A DNA stretch of 64,000 nt from Protonemura montana (lineage: Eukaryota > Arthropoda > Insecta > Plecoptera > Nemouridae). The stretch spans positions 15,059,708-15,123,707 of the forward strand of contig OX387609.1 of the NCBI GenBank assembly GCA_947568835.1, written 5' to 3'. Positions 1 through 10,798 of the stretch are shown piece by piece. Under the pieces are notes generated by a model. The model was not told where the DNA came from. It was given only the letters and a program-made list of their open reading frames with translations, and did not search any database. How positions within the stretch are numbered: position 1 is the stretch's first letter; each line of letters starts with the position of its first letter. The translations under genes and the position numbers were made by a program.

Positions 1-676
1 GGTAATCATTAAAAGATAGCGCTGTTCTATCACATAAATGAAAATTATATTTGCACCTGCCAATATTTTGATCTCCGTGAAAAGTTTGAATTTAGGTCAA
101 TGAAGGTTTATTATTTCAAACCGCTCTTCAAGTTCAAAGTAAATAGTGCCGGACAAAACCTATATCACAAAACATCCCCCTTTTGACTTCAATCTTGTGT
201 TTAAATAATATAATATCATGTCCAACGGAATAACCCTAATTTTCTTGTTTGACTTTTGGAAAATGTCACTGATTTGCAGAATATCAAATTCTGACCCAAA
301 ACCGAGTTTTAACCAAGACTAGCCTGATGTCGGTGAACTCTACCATGCGAATATGGGCGCTGTCTGTTTGTTTGTTTTGCTGTCTGTTTGTTTGTTCGCG
401 TCAAACGGCCCCGATGATTTCCCAGAAATTTTCAGGATGATTCGTTGAGTTCGCCGCTTTTCCAAACAATCGGTCTAAAAGTTATAATTAAATCAAAATT
501 TGCGGTACTTTTAATGCAGTTTTCAAACACATGAACAAGCTTTAGCGCGCTTAATTTCACCCAAGATTTGCCAAAATGTCATAGCATCTGGAACAAAGCG
601 TCTCTGAAGTCTCTAAATTTGTTCCACTTTTCGTTTTCACAATTTGTAGTGCAATTTTTATAAATTTATAACTGAA
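1..676. other. unique AT-rich sequence, no gene seen
   Basis: No open frame with coding character and no recognised repeat is visible. The only local structure is a short imperfect duplication of a TGTCTGTTTGTTTGTT-type motif near 362-397. Confidence 0.6.
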
Positions 677-1381
677 CAGTTTGGCGTGTTGGAAACACCG
701 GTTCTCCTGAGGTCACCGAAGTTAAGCAACACTGCGCTGAGTCAGGTATTGGATGGGTGGCCATCATACACATGACCAGTTCTGTTTGGGAGAGAGGTTG
801 GAGGGATGAAAGTTAAGCAACACTGCGCTGGGTCAGGTATTGGATGGGTGACCATCATACACATGACCAGTTCTGTTTGGGAGAGAGGTTGGAGGGATGA
901 AAGTTAAGCAACACTGCGCTGGGTCAGGTATTGGATGGGTGACCATCATACACATGACCAGTTCTGTTCGGGAGAGAGGTTGGAGGGATGAAAGTTAAGC
1001 AACACTGCGCTGGGTCAGGTATTGGATGGGTGACCATCATACACATGACCAGTTCTGTTTGGGAGAGAGGTTGGAGGGATGAAAGTTAGTACAGCAACTT
1101 CACTCGCCTTGCTTATCAACCTCTCGACAGCATGGATTTGTGGAGGAATCCTTTTTTTCGCGTTGTACCGTCCTTCGGAAGGGACGTTAAGCCGGTGGTC
1201 CCCTTGGTGCTCTTCGACAGGAGTAGGCTACGTGCCAGCACCGGGTTTCGCCTCCTCCCTTCTAGTTCTAGGCTAGGTTAGGTTCATCATCATCCACTCA
1301 ATCACCGACGCCATTAGACCAGTGCCACATGACCAGATATAAAAAAAGTGCGTCGTTAAACACCACAAATAATAATAATAT
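677..1381 (+). repeat. 5S-rRNA-headed SINE, copy A (four head units)
   Basis: The element opens with a segment resembling the 5' half of 5S rRNA (GATCACCGAAGTTAAGCAAC-like). This is followed by tandem copies of a 91-bp unit that spans the 5S internal promoter (GTTAAGCAAC, then GGATGGGTGACC). A body of about 290 bp follows, starting GTTAGTACAGCAACTTCACT, with a CCTTCGGAAGGGACGTTAAG core and a tail ending CGTCGTTAAACACC plus an AAT run. The same body occurs at 5.4, 9.8, 20.2, 48.4, 60.0 and 60.8 kb. Short open frames in the body (about 63 aa) are by-products of the repeat and not genes. Confidence 0.85.
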
Positions 1382-1753
1382 AAATTTAAAACCGCGCTAA
1401 AATGTTCATCTACCTTCAACATCTTGTGATCAATCCTTCAAACACACGTGGTACATGAAAGTCACGCGGCATCTGGGAGTGGGTCCAGATATCAACGTTT
1501 CTGTCTGGCGTCCCTCATTCACAACGTTACTAGCGTCGAATTCAAGACGCTTTAGTTCACCCGTTGCACGCCGGGCGCGATCCTGCAGCCAGACGATTTT
1601 CCGAGAAACTTCCTCCTCCCCCTCCCCCTTTCCCCCTTGGTCAGTCGAGGACCCGCCTGCCTCCACGGGACGGACACCAACATATCGATCGTCTCCCCTT
1701 CCCGCCCATACTAGACCAAGAGCAATTGCAGGAAACTCACATCTGTATGATTG
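1382..1753. other. unique sequence with pyrimidine-rich GC island
   Basis: No gene seen. Positions 1450-1680 are GC-rich with a C/T tract (about 1608-1638). Overlapping short frames on both strands lack coding features. Confidence 0.5.
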
Positions 1754-2010
1754 TTTTTAGACTCATGTCTACTTCATCTAACCTTAGCACTAGTTTTGAC
1801 AAAAACTATCCAAACTGGTTCATTATTTTTCGGTAATTTTAGTTAGTTTTTGTGGTTCTTTTTCTATCAGAAAATTGTCAGGACTGCTTTTACCATAGCT
1901 TTTACCCTTGATAAAGTTACAGGTACATGTTACGAAACGTGGGGAAATTTATTTGTTCTTCACTTAGCATTCAAAACCCAGTTGAAATAGTTTTTCTTAA
2001 AACTCGTAAA
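1754..2010. repeat. foldback/MITE family FB, copy 1
   Basis: Contains GTTTTTAGACTCATGTCTAC at one end and a TTCACTTAGCATTCAAAACC block on the other, with a GAAACGT core between. The same blocks recur at about 2.84, 12.36-12.91, 23.95, 25.37 and 56.09 kb. Some copies are near-perfect palindromes, so this looks like a non-autonomous inverted-repeat element. Function is unknown. Confidence 0.65.
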
Positions 2011-2360
2011 TTACTTCTTAAAATGGCCGCCTTCAAAGCGACCTTGCAACGTTTAACTTTGTGATTTATTGTTGCCGCTATTTTGTGTGGTCGGCCATTT
2101 TATTGTGAGCTTTTTGTATTAAAAAGCTCTGAACTACGTCCTTCATATGCTGGGAGCGTTGATCTGAGGTAGCGGTTTTTTGAATGAAAATCACAGGAAA
2201 ATACAAATGGGAGAATATTTTTATAAAAACAACACAAAGATGCAAATTAAAAATGGTTTTTTTTAATTGATTATGATGACCGATAGCCCCGAACCATATT
2301 TTAGGTCAAGTGACCTAAAATTGGTGGCCCTTGGTGGCGATCACCTTCATGACATGCGGA
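2011..2360. other. unique AT-rich sequence
   Basis: No gene seen. Contains a YY1-like AAAATGGCCGCC at about 2021-2032 and otherwise AT-rich sequence without a usable frame. Confidence 0.45.
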
Positions 2361-2780
2361 TTCTGATTTAAATTGAAAACGCTTGCAGTGCGCGGGGTAT
2401 TTTATTATTAGGAACACTATAACCGTCTCAAAAATTGATGCTCAAACGGGGACTCGAACCCCGATCTCCACCTATCGCGGGTGTTGCTCTAACCAATTGA
2501 GCTACTTGGACACTGGCTTTTTGAGACGATTTTAGTGTATTTGATGAGAATGACGGATCTCCAAGGAGTAGAACCAAGAGGCTGTGAATACTCACAGTCA
2601 CTCTGATTCTAGTGACGCTATATCACGTCACAACCTGTCAAACTCGAATAACTCCAATTTGACGTTGGATTCGTTGCTGTATTAGGATGAAATCTTATTT
2701 AAATTGCAAACGCTTGCAATGCGCGGGATGTTTTATAATTTTAAACACTATAGCCGTCTCAAAAATTGATGCCCAAAAAT
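2361..2780 (-). repeat. tRNA-module repeat (TM), copy 1
   Basis: The minus strand at about 2443-2514 reads as a tRNA-like sequence, with a GCTC/GAGC D-stem, a GGTTCGAGTCC B-box and an acceptor stem pairing with one mismatch. The module is flanked by direct copies of about 80 bp (2361-2440 and 2692-2772) containing AAACGCTTGCA and ACCGTCTCAAAAATTGATGC. The family recurs at 19.0, 45.0, 46.6, 54.8 and 56.7 kb. The anticodon loop is degenerate, so this is a tRNA-derived repeat and not a functional tRNA gene. Confidence 0.75.
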
Positions 2781-2841
2781 TTTTAAAAATTGAAAAATTG
2801 ATACCTAATTTACAGAAAGCTATTGCTAAACATTGTCATTG

Positions 2842-2988
2842 GTGATAGTTTTTAGACTCATGTCTACTTTATTTAACCTTAACACTGCTTCAACCCTTGA
2901 TAAAGTAACAGGTACAAGTTTCGAAACGTCGAGAAATTTAGTTGTTCTTCGCTCAGCATTCAAAACCCATTTCAAATAGTTTTTGTCA
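2842..2988. repeat. foldback/MITE family FB, copy 2
   Basis: A shortened copy of the FB family with the GTTTTTAGACTCATGTCTAC start, GAAACGTCGAGAAATTTAG centre and CATTCAAAACCCATTTCAAA end. Confidence 0.6.
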
Positions 2989-3039
2989 TTGTCATTGGTT
3001 TTCGAAAACCTTCGTAAAACGATCAAACTTGACCTTCCC

Positions 3040-3041
3040 CT

Positions 3042-3076
<35 letters not shown>
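3040..3076. repeat. poly(C) tract
   Basis: A run of more than 30 C with a single G near its end, flanked by CCCCTTCC-type pyrimidine sequence. Similar C runs occur near 8.37, 20.93, 21.99 and 24.78 kb. Confidence 0.95.
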
Positions 3077-3262
3077 CCCCCTCCTCACCATGCGGGGTGA
3101 ACTAACTTAATTTCATTAAACTAAATTAGTCAGATGGACTAATTCCCTCTATCCCTCTCCCCTCATCCCTCTTTTCAGCGGCGCTCGCACTTCTCATTTC
3201 GCCCAAACGTGGACACATCTTTCCGGGCCTTGGTCCTTGCCCAGAGTTTCAATCAGTAACAG

Positions 3263-3685
3263 CGTTGAGTGTAGGTTCTAGGTGGAGAAACAACGTCAAT
3301 GTTACAGTCTCTGCGTGAAAGATGGCCGCCAAATGACTACCTTACCGACAAAAATGCAGAGTACCGGAACATCACGTTAAGTGGAGCCACTGTCGTATGA
3401 AATTTAATTTCGATATTTCTCGTAGGTTACTCGCTTTTTAATATCGTTACGTGTATATCAATCGTTGAGGTAAACATTGATGAAGATTTTTTGAGCATGA
3501 AAAGTCTCAAAAGCGAGTTAATCTACGAGAAATACCGAAATTAAAATTAATATGACAGTGGCTCCACTTAACGTGATATTCCGGTACTCTGCATTTTTGT
3601 CGGTAAGGTAGTCATTTGGCGGCCATCTTTCACGCAGAGACTGTAAGATTGACGTTCTGTCTCTACCTAGAACCTACACTCAACG
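3263..3685. mobile_element. palindromic MITE 'CGTTGAG', copy 1
   Basis: The whole element is an inverted repeat with ends CGTTGAGTGTAGG and CCTACACTCAACG, long arms that include AAGATGGCCGCCAAATGACT and GAGTACCGGAACATCACGTT, and a short AT-rich centre. It is flanked on both sides by GTAACAG, a 7-bp target site duplication. Other copies lie at 17.1 kb and 50.9 kb. No transposase is present, so it is non-autonomous. Confidence 0.85.
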
Positions 3686-3974
3686 GTAACAGCCGGGTTA
3701 GGCTACCAGTACAGAAGAAGCCATCGATTTCCGAATTATTTGCGTTGAATTGTTGAAAAAATGCGTTATTTGATTGGACAGAATTGAATCTACGGCAAAC
3801 AGCTTACAGGTGATGAGGTGATTACTTTTAATAAGAGGTTAATATCATCTTGCGATAGTTTTATTATTTCAATTTTCTTCGGAATCGCAACTGACCGAGT
3901 TTGAGGGTCTTATTATTTCTTTCATCTACATATTGGTCTGGCGAACTCAGGTACCAAGTTAAGCGAGTCATTGG
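3686..3974. other. unique sequence
   Basis: AT-rich spacer between the MITE and the 114-bp array. No gene seen. Confidence 0.5.
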
Positions 3975-4600
3975 TTGAATCTACCATTGAACCTCCTATG
4001 CTAGGCCACGATATACCCGTGCTAACATAAGATAGCAGAATTGAGAAGCTCTGTCAGGCGATCTCAGCATCTCTATGGCTACCAAACGTTGAATCTACCA
4101 TTGAACCTCCTATGCTAGGCCATGATATACCCGTGGTAACATAAGATAGCAGAAATGAGAAGCTCTGTCAGGTGATCTCAGCATTTTCATGTCTACCAAA
4201 CGTTGAATCTACCATTGAACCTCCTATGCTAGGCCATGATATACCCGTGGTAACATAAGATAGCAGAATTGAGAAGCTCTGTCAGGCGATCTCAGCATCT
4301 CTATGGCTACCAAACGTTGAATCTACCATTGAACCTCCTATGCTAGGCCATGATATACCCGTGGTAACATGAGATAGCAGAATTGAGAAGCTCTGTCAGG
4401 CGATCTCAGCATCTCCATGGCTACCAAACGTTGAATCTACCATTGAACCTCCTATGCTAGACCATGATGTACCCGTGGTAACATAAGATAGCAGAATTGA
4501 GAAGCTCTGTCAGGCAATCTCAGCATCTCCATGGCTACCAAACGTTGAATCTACCATTGAACCTCCTATGCTAGACCATGATGTACCCGTGGTAAAATGA
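3975..4600 (+). repeat. 114-bp minisatellite, about 5.5 copies
   Basis: GTTGAATCTACCATTGAACC recurs at 3975, 4088, 4202, 4316, 4430 and 4544, giving a 114-bp period. Units include GCTAGGCCATGATATACCCG and GAGAAGCTCTGTCAGG. The same unit is present in opposite orientation at 7.74-8.13 kb. Confidence 0.95.
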
Positions 4601-4784
4601 GCCGGGGCCTCTACATACAGTGAAATAGAAAGCCCCCCTTTTTTTGCAAAACAGAAATGATCGTTATGCAGATAAAGCCGCATTCTTTTCACGGGCCTCG
4701 CACGACAGCACTATAGCTGCGCTTGCTGCACTCTTCTCAAAGGAGCCGACTGCATTCACTCTGACCACCCTCCCGCCCCTCTAT

Positions 4785-4925
4785 CACATCACGTGACCAG
4801 GTTTCATGGTCCTCCCATCCTTTCCCCTCTCAATGTTGCTGACCAATGGCGATGCAAGTCCCGCCCTCCGTCGTTACCATGGCGACCGCTGAGCGGACCG
4901 CGTGACGTCACACTATGGCGGCGCT
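4785..4925. promoter_or_regulatory. promoter-like motif cluster
   Basis: Within 135 bp lie a CACGTG E-box (4790-4795), a CCAAT box (4843-4847), an RFX-type X-box GTTACCATGGCGAC (4873-4886), a full CRE TGACGTCA (4903-4910) and a YY1-like ATGGCGGC (4915-4922). The surrounding sequence is GC-rich, unlike its neighbours. This combination is typical of animal housekeeping promoters. No coding exon could be tied to it: the ATG at 4915 opens a frame of only 13 codons, and a SINE starts at 4987. Confidence 0.5.
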
Positions 4926-4986
4926 GACCGTTTCTTGGACTCTGGATGGACATTGAGTGGACATTGAGTGGACTTTAAGCGGACAG

Positions 4987-5640
4987 GGCGTGTTGTAAAA
5001 CTGGTTCTAATGAGATCACCGAAGTTGAGCAACACTGCGCTGGGTCAGGTATTGGATGGGTGACCATCAGACACATGACCAGTTCTGTTCGGGAGAGAGG
5101 TTGGAGGGATGAAAGTTAAGCAACACTGCGCTGGGTCAGGTTTTGGATGGGTGACAATCATACACATGACCAGTTCTGTTCGGGAGAGAGGTTAGAGGGA
5201 TGAAAGTTAAGCAACACTGCGCTGGGTCAGGTATTGGATGGGTGACTATCATACACATGACCAGTTCTGTTCGGGAGAGAGGTTGGAGGGATGAAAGTTA
5301 AGCAACACTGCGCTGGGTCAGGTTTTGGATGGGTGACAATCATACACATGACCAGTTCTGGTCGGGAGAGAGGTTGGAGGGATGAAAGTTAGTACAGCAA
5401 CTTCACTCGCCTTGCTTATCAACCTCTTGACAGCATGGATTTGTGGAGGAATCCTGTTGTTTGCGTTGTACCGTCCTTCGGAAGGGACGTTAAGCCGGTG
5501 GTCCCCTTGGTGCTCTTCGACAGGAGTAGGCTACGTGCCGGCACCGAGTTTCCCCTCCTCCCTTCTAGGCTAGTTCGGCATCATCCTTAATATAACTCAT
5601 TCACCGACGCCATTCGACCAGTGCCACGTTGTCCTTTGTC
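4987..5640 (+). repeat. 5S-rRNA-headed SINE, copy B (four head units)
   Basis: The 5S-like head starts at GGCGTGTTGTAAAACTGG, followed by four 91-bp internal-promoter units and the common SINE body. The 3' tail departs from the CGTCGTTAAACACC consensus after GACGCCATTCGACCAGTGCC. Confidence 0.85.
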
Positions 5641-6126
5641 GAAACGCGGCGTAATTGAATACAAAAATCAATAAATTATCTCTGTCTTAGCTTGTGTAGC
5701 TTATTTTTTAATTACTGTTGTTATTCTTGATTTGAATCTGCTACAATTAAACTAATTTCTGGCTTCAGGTTTCTGGTAGAAAATCTCTAAACTGGGACTA
5801 ATCGTTGCTGATCCCTTACAGTAAAGTGTTTATTAGTGAAAAGCGAAACTTGTTGCCGTTAAATACGTACTTTTAGGTTCAAAAATTCTTTCCAATTAAC
5901 CGACTGGGTTATATATATGTATACATATGTAACTAAACATTTTCTACATTCATGTGTTTCATGATCACAACAATTCTAAGACAAAGAAGTCAGGGGAATT
6001 CTATTGGAGAGAGACGGCAGACTTTGAAACGAGAGGATCTATGGGATAAATAAAAAAAAAAAATTCTATCAATTTTAGTTCGAGAACAGCAATATTGTTC
6101 ATGACATTATCATCAAAAATAGGAAT
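5641..6126. other. unique AT-rich sequence
   Basis: No gene or known repeat seen. There is a short TA-rich stretch at about 5910-5935. Confidence 0.5.
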
Positions 6127-7135
6127 AAGGACGTTTAACATTAGCGCTGTGACTCTGACTAAACCTGTAAACCCAATGACAGGACGTTTAACATTAGCGC
6201 TGTGACTCTGACTAAACCTGTAAACGCAATGACAGGACGTTTAACATCAGCGCTGTGACTCTGACTAAACCTGTAAACCCAATGACAGGACGTTTAACAT
6301 TAGCGCTGTGACTCTGACTAAACGTGTAAACCCAATGGCAGGACGTTTAACATTAGCGCCGTGACTCTGACTAAACCTGTAAACCCAATGCCAGGACGTT
6401 TAACATTAGCGCTGTGACTCTGACTAAACCTGTAAACCCAATGACAGGACGTTTAACATTAGCGCTGTGACTCTGACTAAACCTGTAAACCCAATGACAG
6501 GACGTTTAACATTAGCGCTGTGACTCTGACTAAACCTGTAAACCCAATGACAGGACGTTTAACATTAGCACTGTGACTCTGACTAAACCTGTAAACCCAA
6601 TGGCAGGACGTTTAACATTAGCGCTGTGACTCTGACTAAACCTGTAAACCCAATGACATGACGTTTAACATTAGCGCTGTGACTCTGACTAAACCTGTAA
6701 ACCCAATGACAGGACGTTTAACATTAGCGCTGTGACTCTGACTAAACCTGTAAACCCAATGACAGGATGTTTAACATTAGCGCTGTGACTCTGACTAAAC
6801 CTGTAAACCCAATGACAGGACGTTTAACATTAGCGCTGTGACTCTGACTAAACCTGTAAACCCAATGACAGGACGTTTAACATTAGCGCTGTGACTCTGA
6901 CTAAACCTGTAAACCCAATGGCAGGACGTTTAACATTAGCGCTGTGACTCTGACTAAACCTGTAAACCCAATGACAGGACGTTTAACATTAGCGCTGTGA
7001 CTCTGACTAAACCTGGTAACCCAATGGCAGGACGTTTAACATTAGCGCTGTGACTCTGACTAAACCTGGTAACCCAATGGCAGGACGTTTAACATTAGCG
7101 CTGTGACTCTGACTAAACTTGTAAACCCAATGACA
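6127..7135 (+). repeat. 53-bp minisatellite, about 19 copies
   Basis: AGGACGTTTAACATTAGCGC recurs every 53 bp (for example 6181 and 6234). Within the unit a 32-bp segment begins GTTTA and ends TAAAC. Copies differ by single bases, with two shortened AAACCTGGTAACCC variants near the right end. The same unit occurs inverted at 15.87-16.37 kb. Confidence 0.95.
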
Positions 7136-7743
7136 GTTACAAAAGCTATGTCAATTATGCCGCTGAAACATATACATGATATACTGCCATGGGAGTTGCC
7201 TCCATTGTTTTTCAAATCACATTTCGTGCAATAATTTTCCCGCCACGAGTACGGCCCCGATGACTAGACCAGCGTTCACAAAGCGAATCCCACAAAGAGC
7301 TGGTGCAATTGCAGAGAGCAACTAAACAATACACTGAACGCAATGCATCATTTGCTAAGCTACATTAACTCGCCTATCATCGAAGTTGAACAATATTTCC
7401 ACTGAATGAACCTTTATTGTCGCTCGGTATTTCCATCAATTAATTATATCGGTGTGAGCACGTTCGGCCGCTCTCAATCCGCATGCTAACAATGGGTTAC
7501 CGAGGTTTCATCAGTGTTGTATATGGTTACACGGGGTTACACGGGGTTACACGAGGTTACAAAAGCTATAAACATTGGCTCCAAGTTGCTTTATTTACCA
7601 GATATTGTCACAAATACTGCGTGTACCACGAGGATGGGGAGAGAGGTAGATTCGCTTGTTGTTCACTACTCCCATAGGCCAACTTTAAAAACGAAAAACA
7701 CTTTCAAGCATATGATATTCAATGGAAAAGTCAACTTTTTAGA
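7136..7743. other. unique sequence
   Basis: No gene seen. A short tandem ACACGGGGTTAC (three units) lies at 7529-7560. Overlapping frames here have no recognisable homology. Confidence 0.5.
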
Positions 7744-8128
7744 ACCATGGAGATGCTGAGATCGCCTGACAGAGCTTCTCAATTCTGCTATCTTATGTTA
7801 CCACGGGTATATCATGGCCTAGCATAGGAGGTTCAATGGTAGATTCAACGTTTGGTAGCCATGGAGATGTTGAGATCACCTGACAGAGCTTCTCAATTCT
7901 GTTATCTCATGTTACCACGGGTATATCATGGCCTAGCATAGGAGGTTCAATGGTAGATTCAACGTTTGATTGCCATAGAGATGCTGAGATCGCCTGACAG
8001 AGCTTCTCAATTCTGCTATCTTATGTTACCACGGGTATATCATGGCTTAGCATAGGAGGTTCAATGGTAGATTTAACGTTTAGTAGCCATAGAGATGCTG
8101 AGATCGCCTGACAGAGCTTCACAATATT
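7744..8128 (-). repeat. 114-bp minisatellite, inverted array, about 3.3 copies
   Basis: This is the reverse complement of the unit at 3975-4600, with unit starts near 7747, 7861 and 7975. It lies about 3.1 kb from the plus-orientation array, so the two could pair as a large foldback. Confidence 0.95.
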
Positions 8129-8619
8129 ACCTTCTTATCCTACCGGGACTATACGTGGAAGTTGCTTTTTTTAGTTTGCTCTGTAAATTTAAAAAGTTTT
8201 ATGCGGAAATAGGAAATTAAATCCTGGCCTTGGAGTGGGAGAATTGAAAAATTCGGGTTTTGTTTTAATTCCAAGCTGAAGCGTTTTGCTAAATTATTGC
8301 CTGGCAAACTCGAATCAATGTAATCTTCTCCGACTCTGCACCTAGGAAATAATTGCCAACCAAAAGCCTGCCCCCCCCCCCCCCCCCTCCCCCCCCCCCC
8401 AACCTCTCACACTCGACGTGGTGCTGGTGCCATTCACGGTCCTCTAGAGCGTCGATTAATCACGAGGCGCCGCGACGTCGGCGTCGTTATTGCTCCCCCC
8501 ACCCCTGGCACCACCCAATAACTCTGCCCGTTTGTCATCGTATGCTGACAGCTTGTGGAAAGGGAGAACTTGCACCCATGCGCATGGAGAGGTGCCATGA
8601 ACTTGCCGTGTAAACCAAG
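8129..8619. other. unique sequence with poly(C) and GC island
   Basis: No gene seen. Poly(C/T) at 8370-8400 is followed by a GC-rich unique stretch (about 8410-8540). Confidence 0.5.
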
Positions 8620-9076
8620 CCAAGCCATGCCAAACCATGCCAAGCCAAGCCAAACCATGCCATGCCATGCCATGCCATGCCATGCCATGCCATGCCATGC
8701 CATGCCATGCCATGCCATGCCATGCCATGCCATGCCATGCCAAGCCATGCCATGCCATGCCATGAACTTGTCATGTAAGCCAAACCATGCCATGCCATGC
8801 CAAGCCAAGCCATGCCCTGTCCTGCCATGCCATGCCATGCCATGCCATGCCATGCCATGCCATGCCATGCCATGCCATCCCATGCCATCCCATCCCATGC
8901 CCTACCATGCCATGCCATGCCATGCTATGCCATGCCATACCTTGCCATGCCATGCCATGCCATACCTTGCCATGCCATGCCATGCCATGCCATGCCATAC
9001 CTTGCCATGCCATGCCATGCCATGCCATGCCATGCCATACCTTGCCATGCCATGCCATGCCATGCCATGCCATTGT
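8620..9076. repeat. CCATG pentanucleotide microsatellite
   Basis: A nearly pure CCATG repeat with CCAAG, CCATA and CCTTG variants, interrupted once by ATGAACTTGTCATG near 8760-8775. The ORFs on both strands (alternating M, P, C, H, A or W, H, G residues) arise because 5-bp repeats stay open; they are not genes. Confidence 0.97.
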
Positions 9077-9770
9077 ATAACGCCTACGCCTGTACTGATT
9101 TCTCACATATGATGAACTCTATACGTCTGTATTGGATCCGTGTAAACCAGGATTAAACTAACACGAATGTGATGCGCTGTTCGTCCTGTACGATCGTTCT
9201 CAAACGCCCCACATCGCGATAAAACAACACGCCAACCACAGAGACTTGCGATCTTTACTCGTTCAATTCAATCCACCGTCACGTACGCCACTGCCGTCTC
9301 GAGTTCGTGGTCCTATCCGCAAATAACTCACCTGTAACCCTCTTCCCACTGAACTGGATATTCATTACATCGTCCCCACCCCACCCCCGCACACCACTCA
9401 CAGAGTGCTTTAATTCCGAACAAACGCCTCCCCCACCCTTCATTCTAGGCGCGTCGTTTGAGAGGAGGGGTTGGTTGGCGACGATTAAATATCATGGCCG
9501 GCGCCCGATTATTACGCTGTCGGGGTGTTTTATTGCGAGCACCGACTCTGACCCTCGTCTTTGTCCTCTCCGGGCAATATCGGCGACCCTCTGGGCCACC
9601 CTCTCTTCGGTGAACGTCACGTACGGTCGACGATATGCCTTGTAGTCGCATCTAGGGTAGCGATCATGTAACATTTTCACTAAAAATAACGAACTTTATC
9701 TCGGAAAATTCCAGCGATAAAGTTACTTGGTCGACATCCAAGGCTTCTGTGATCCTCCGACCGAGCTCTG
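9077..9770. other. unique GC-rich island
   Basis: No convincing gene. The stretch 9290-9620 is GC- and CpG-rich with frames on both strands, none recognisable. It could be regulatory. Confidence 0.4.
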
Positions 9771-10249
9771 TGACCACGTGGCACTGGTCAAATGGCGTCG
9801 TTCAATAAATGGGTGATGATAAGGGTGATGATGAAGCTGTAGTCTAGTATGGATCGGAAGCCCAGTGCCGGCACGTAGCCTACTCCTGTTGAAGACCAAG
9901 GTGACCACTCACTTAACGTGTCTCCCAAAGGACGGTACAACGCGAACAACAGGATTCCTCCACAAATCCATGCTGTCGAGAGGTTGATAAGCAAGGCGAG
10001 TGAAGTTGCTGTACTAACTTTCATCCCTCCAACCTCTCTCCCGAACAGAACTGGTCATGTGTATGATGGTCACCCATCCAATACCTGACCCAGCGCAGTG
10101 TTGCTTAACTTTCATCGCTCCAACCTCTCTCCCGAACAGAACTGGTCATGTGTATGATGGTCACCCATCCAATACCTGACCCAGCGCAGTGTTGCTTAAC
10201 TTCGGTGATCTCACGAGGACCGTTGTTTCCAACACGCCAAACAGTTCGG
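9771..10249 (-). repeat. 5S-rRNA-headed SINE, copy C (two head units)
   Basis: The complete family in reverse: tail at 9771-9800, body at 9840-10025, two 91-bp units, and the 5S-like head ending at the AACACGCC complement near 10240. It abuts the plus-oriented array at 10264. Confidence 0.85.
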
Positions 10250-10263
10250 TCACTGAGGGCACT

Positions 10264-10798
10264 TAAATCACCGAAGTTAAGCAACATTGCGCCGCTGGGT
10301 CAGGTATTGGATGGGTGACCATCATACACATGACCAGTTCTGTTCGGGAGAGAGGTTGGAGGGATGAAAGTTAAGCAACACTGCGCTGGGTCAGGTATTG
10401 GATGGGTGACCATCATACACATGACCAGTTCTGTTCGGGAGAGAGGTTGGAGGGATGAAAGTTAAGCAACACTGCGCTGGGTCAGGTATTGGATGGGTGA
10501 CCATCATACACATGACCAGTTCTGTTCGGGAGAGAGGTTGGAGGGATGAAAGTTAAGCAACACTGTGCTGGGTCAGGTATTGGATGGGTGACCATCATAC
10601 ACATGACCAGTTCTGTTCGGGAGAGAGGTTGGAGGGATGAAAGTTAAGCAACACTGCGCTGGGTCAGGTATTGGATGGGTGACCATCATACACATGACCA
10701 GTTCTGTTCGGGAGAGAGGTTGGAGGGATGAAAGTTAAGCAACACTACGCTGGGTCAGGTATTGGATGGGTGACCATCATAGACATGACCAGTTCTGT
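10264..10798 (+). repeat. 5S internal-promoter array, six 91-bp units, no SINE body
   Basis: Starts within the 5S-like head (ATCACCGAAGTTAAGC) and runs through six 91-bp units. It ends abruptly after CCAGTTCTGTTT with no SINE body or tail. It lies head-to-head with copy C, only about 15 bp apart. Confidence 0.85.

Noticed and set aside
677-800. Functional 5S rRNA gene
   Set aside because: Only the promoter-containing part resembles 5S. The 3' part of 5S is replaced by CATCATACACATGACCAG, and the units are joined to a SINE body.
1079-1276. Hydrophobic 60-66-codon ORF ([22 protein letters not shown] type) that looks like a signal peptide gene and recurs at six other places
   Set aside because: It is the body of the 5S-headed SINE. 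Copies contain disabling differences and follow the repeat's boundaries.
2443-2514. Functional tRNA gene on the minus strand (also at 19.3, 45.1 and 54.8 kb)
   Set aside because: The anticodon stem and loop is degenerate, the unconserved U33 position is lost, and the module always sits inside the same larger repeat.
6127-7135. CRISPR-like array of regular repeats
   Set aside because: There are no unique spacers: the whole 53-bp unit is repeated, in a eukaryotic genome.
8434-9156. Several overlapping ORFs rich in MAWHG or MPCHA
   Set aside because: Products of the CCATG microsatellite on both strands.
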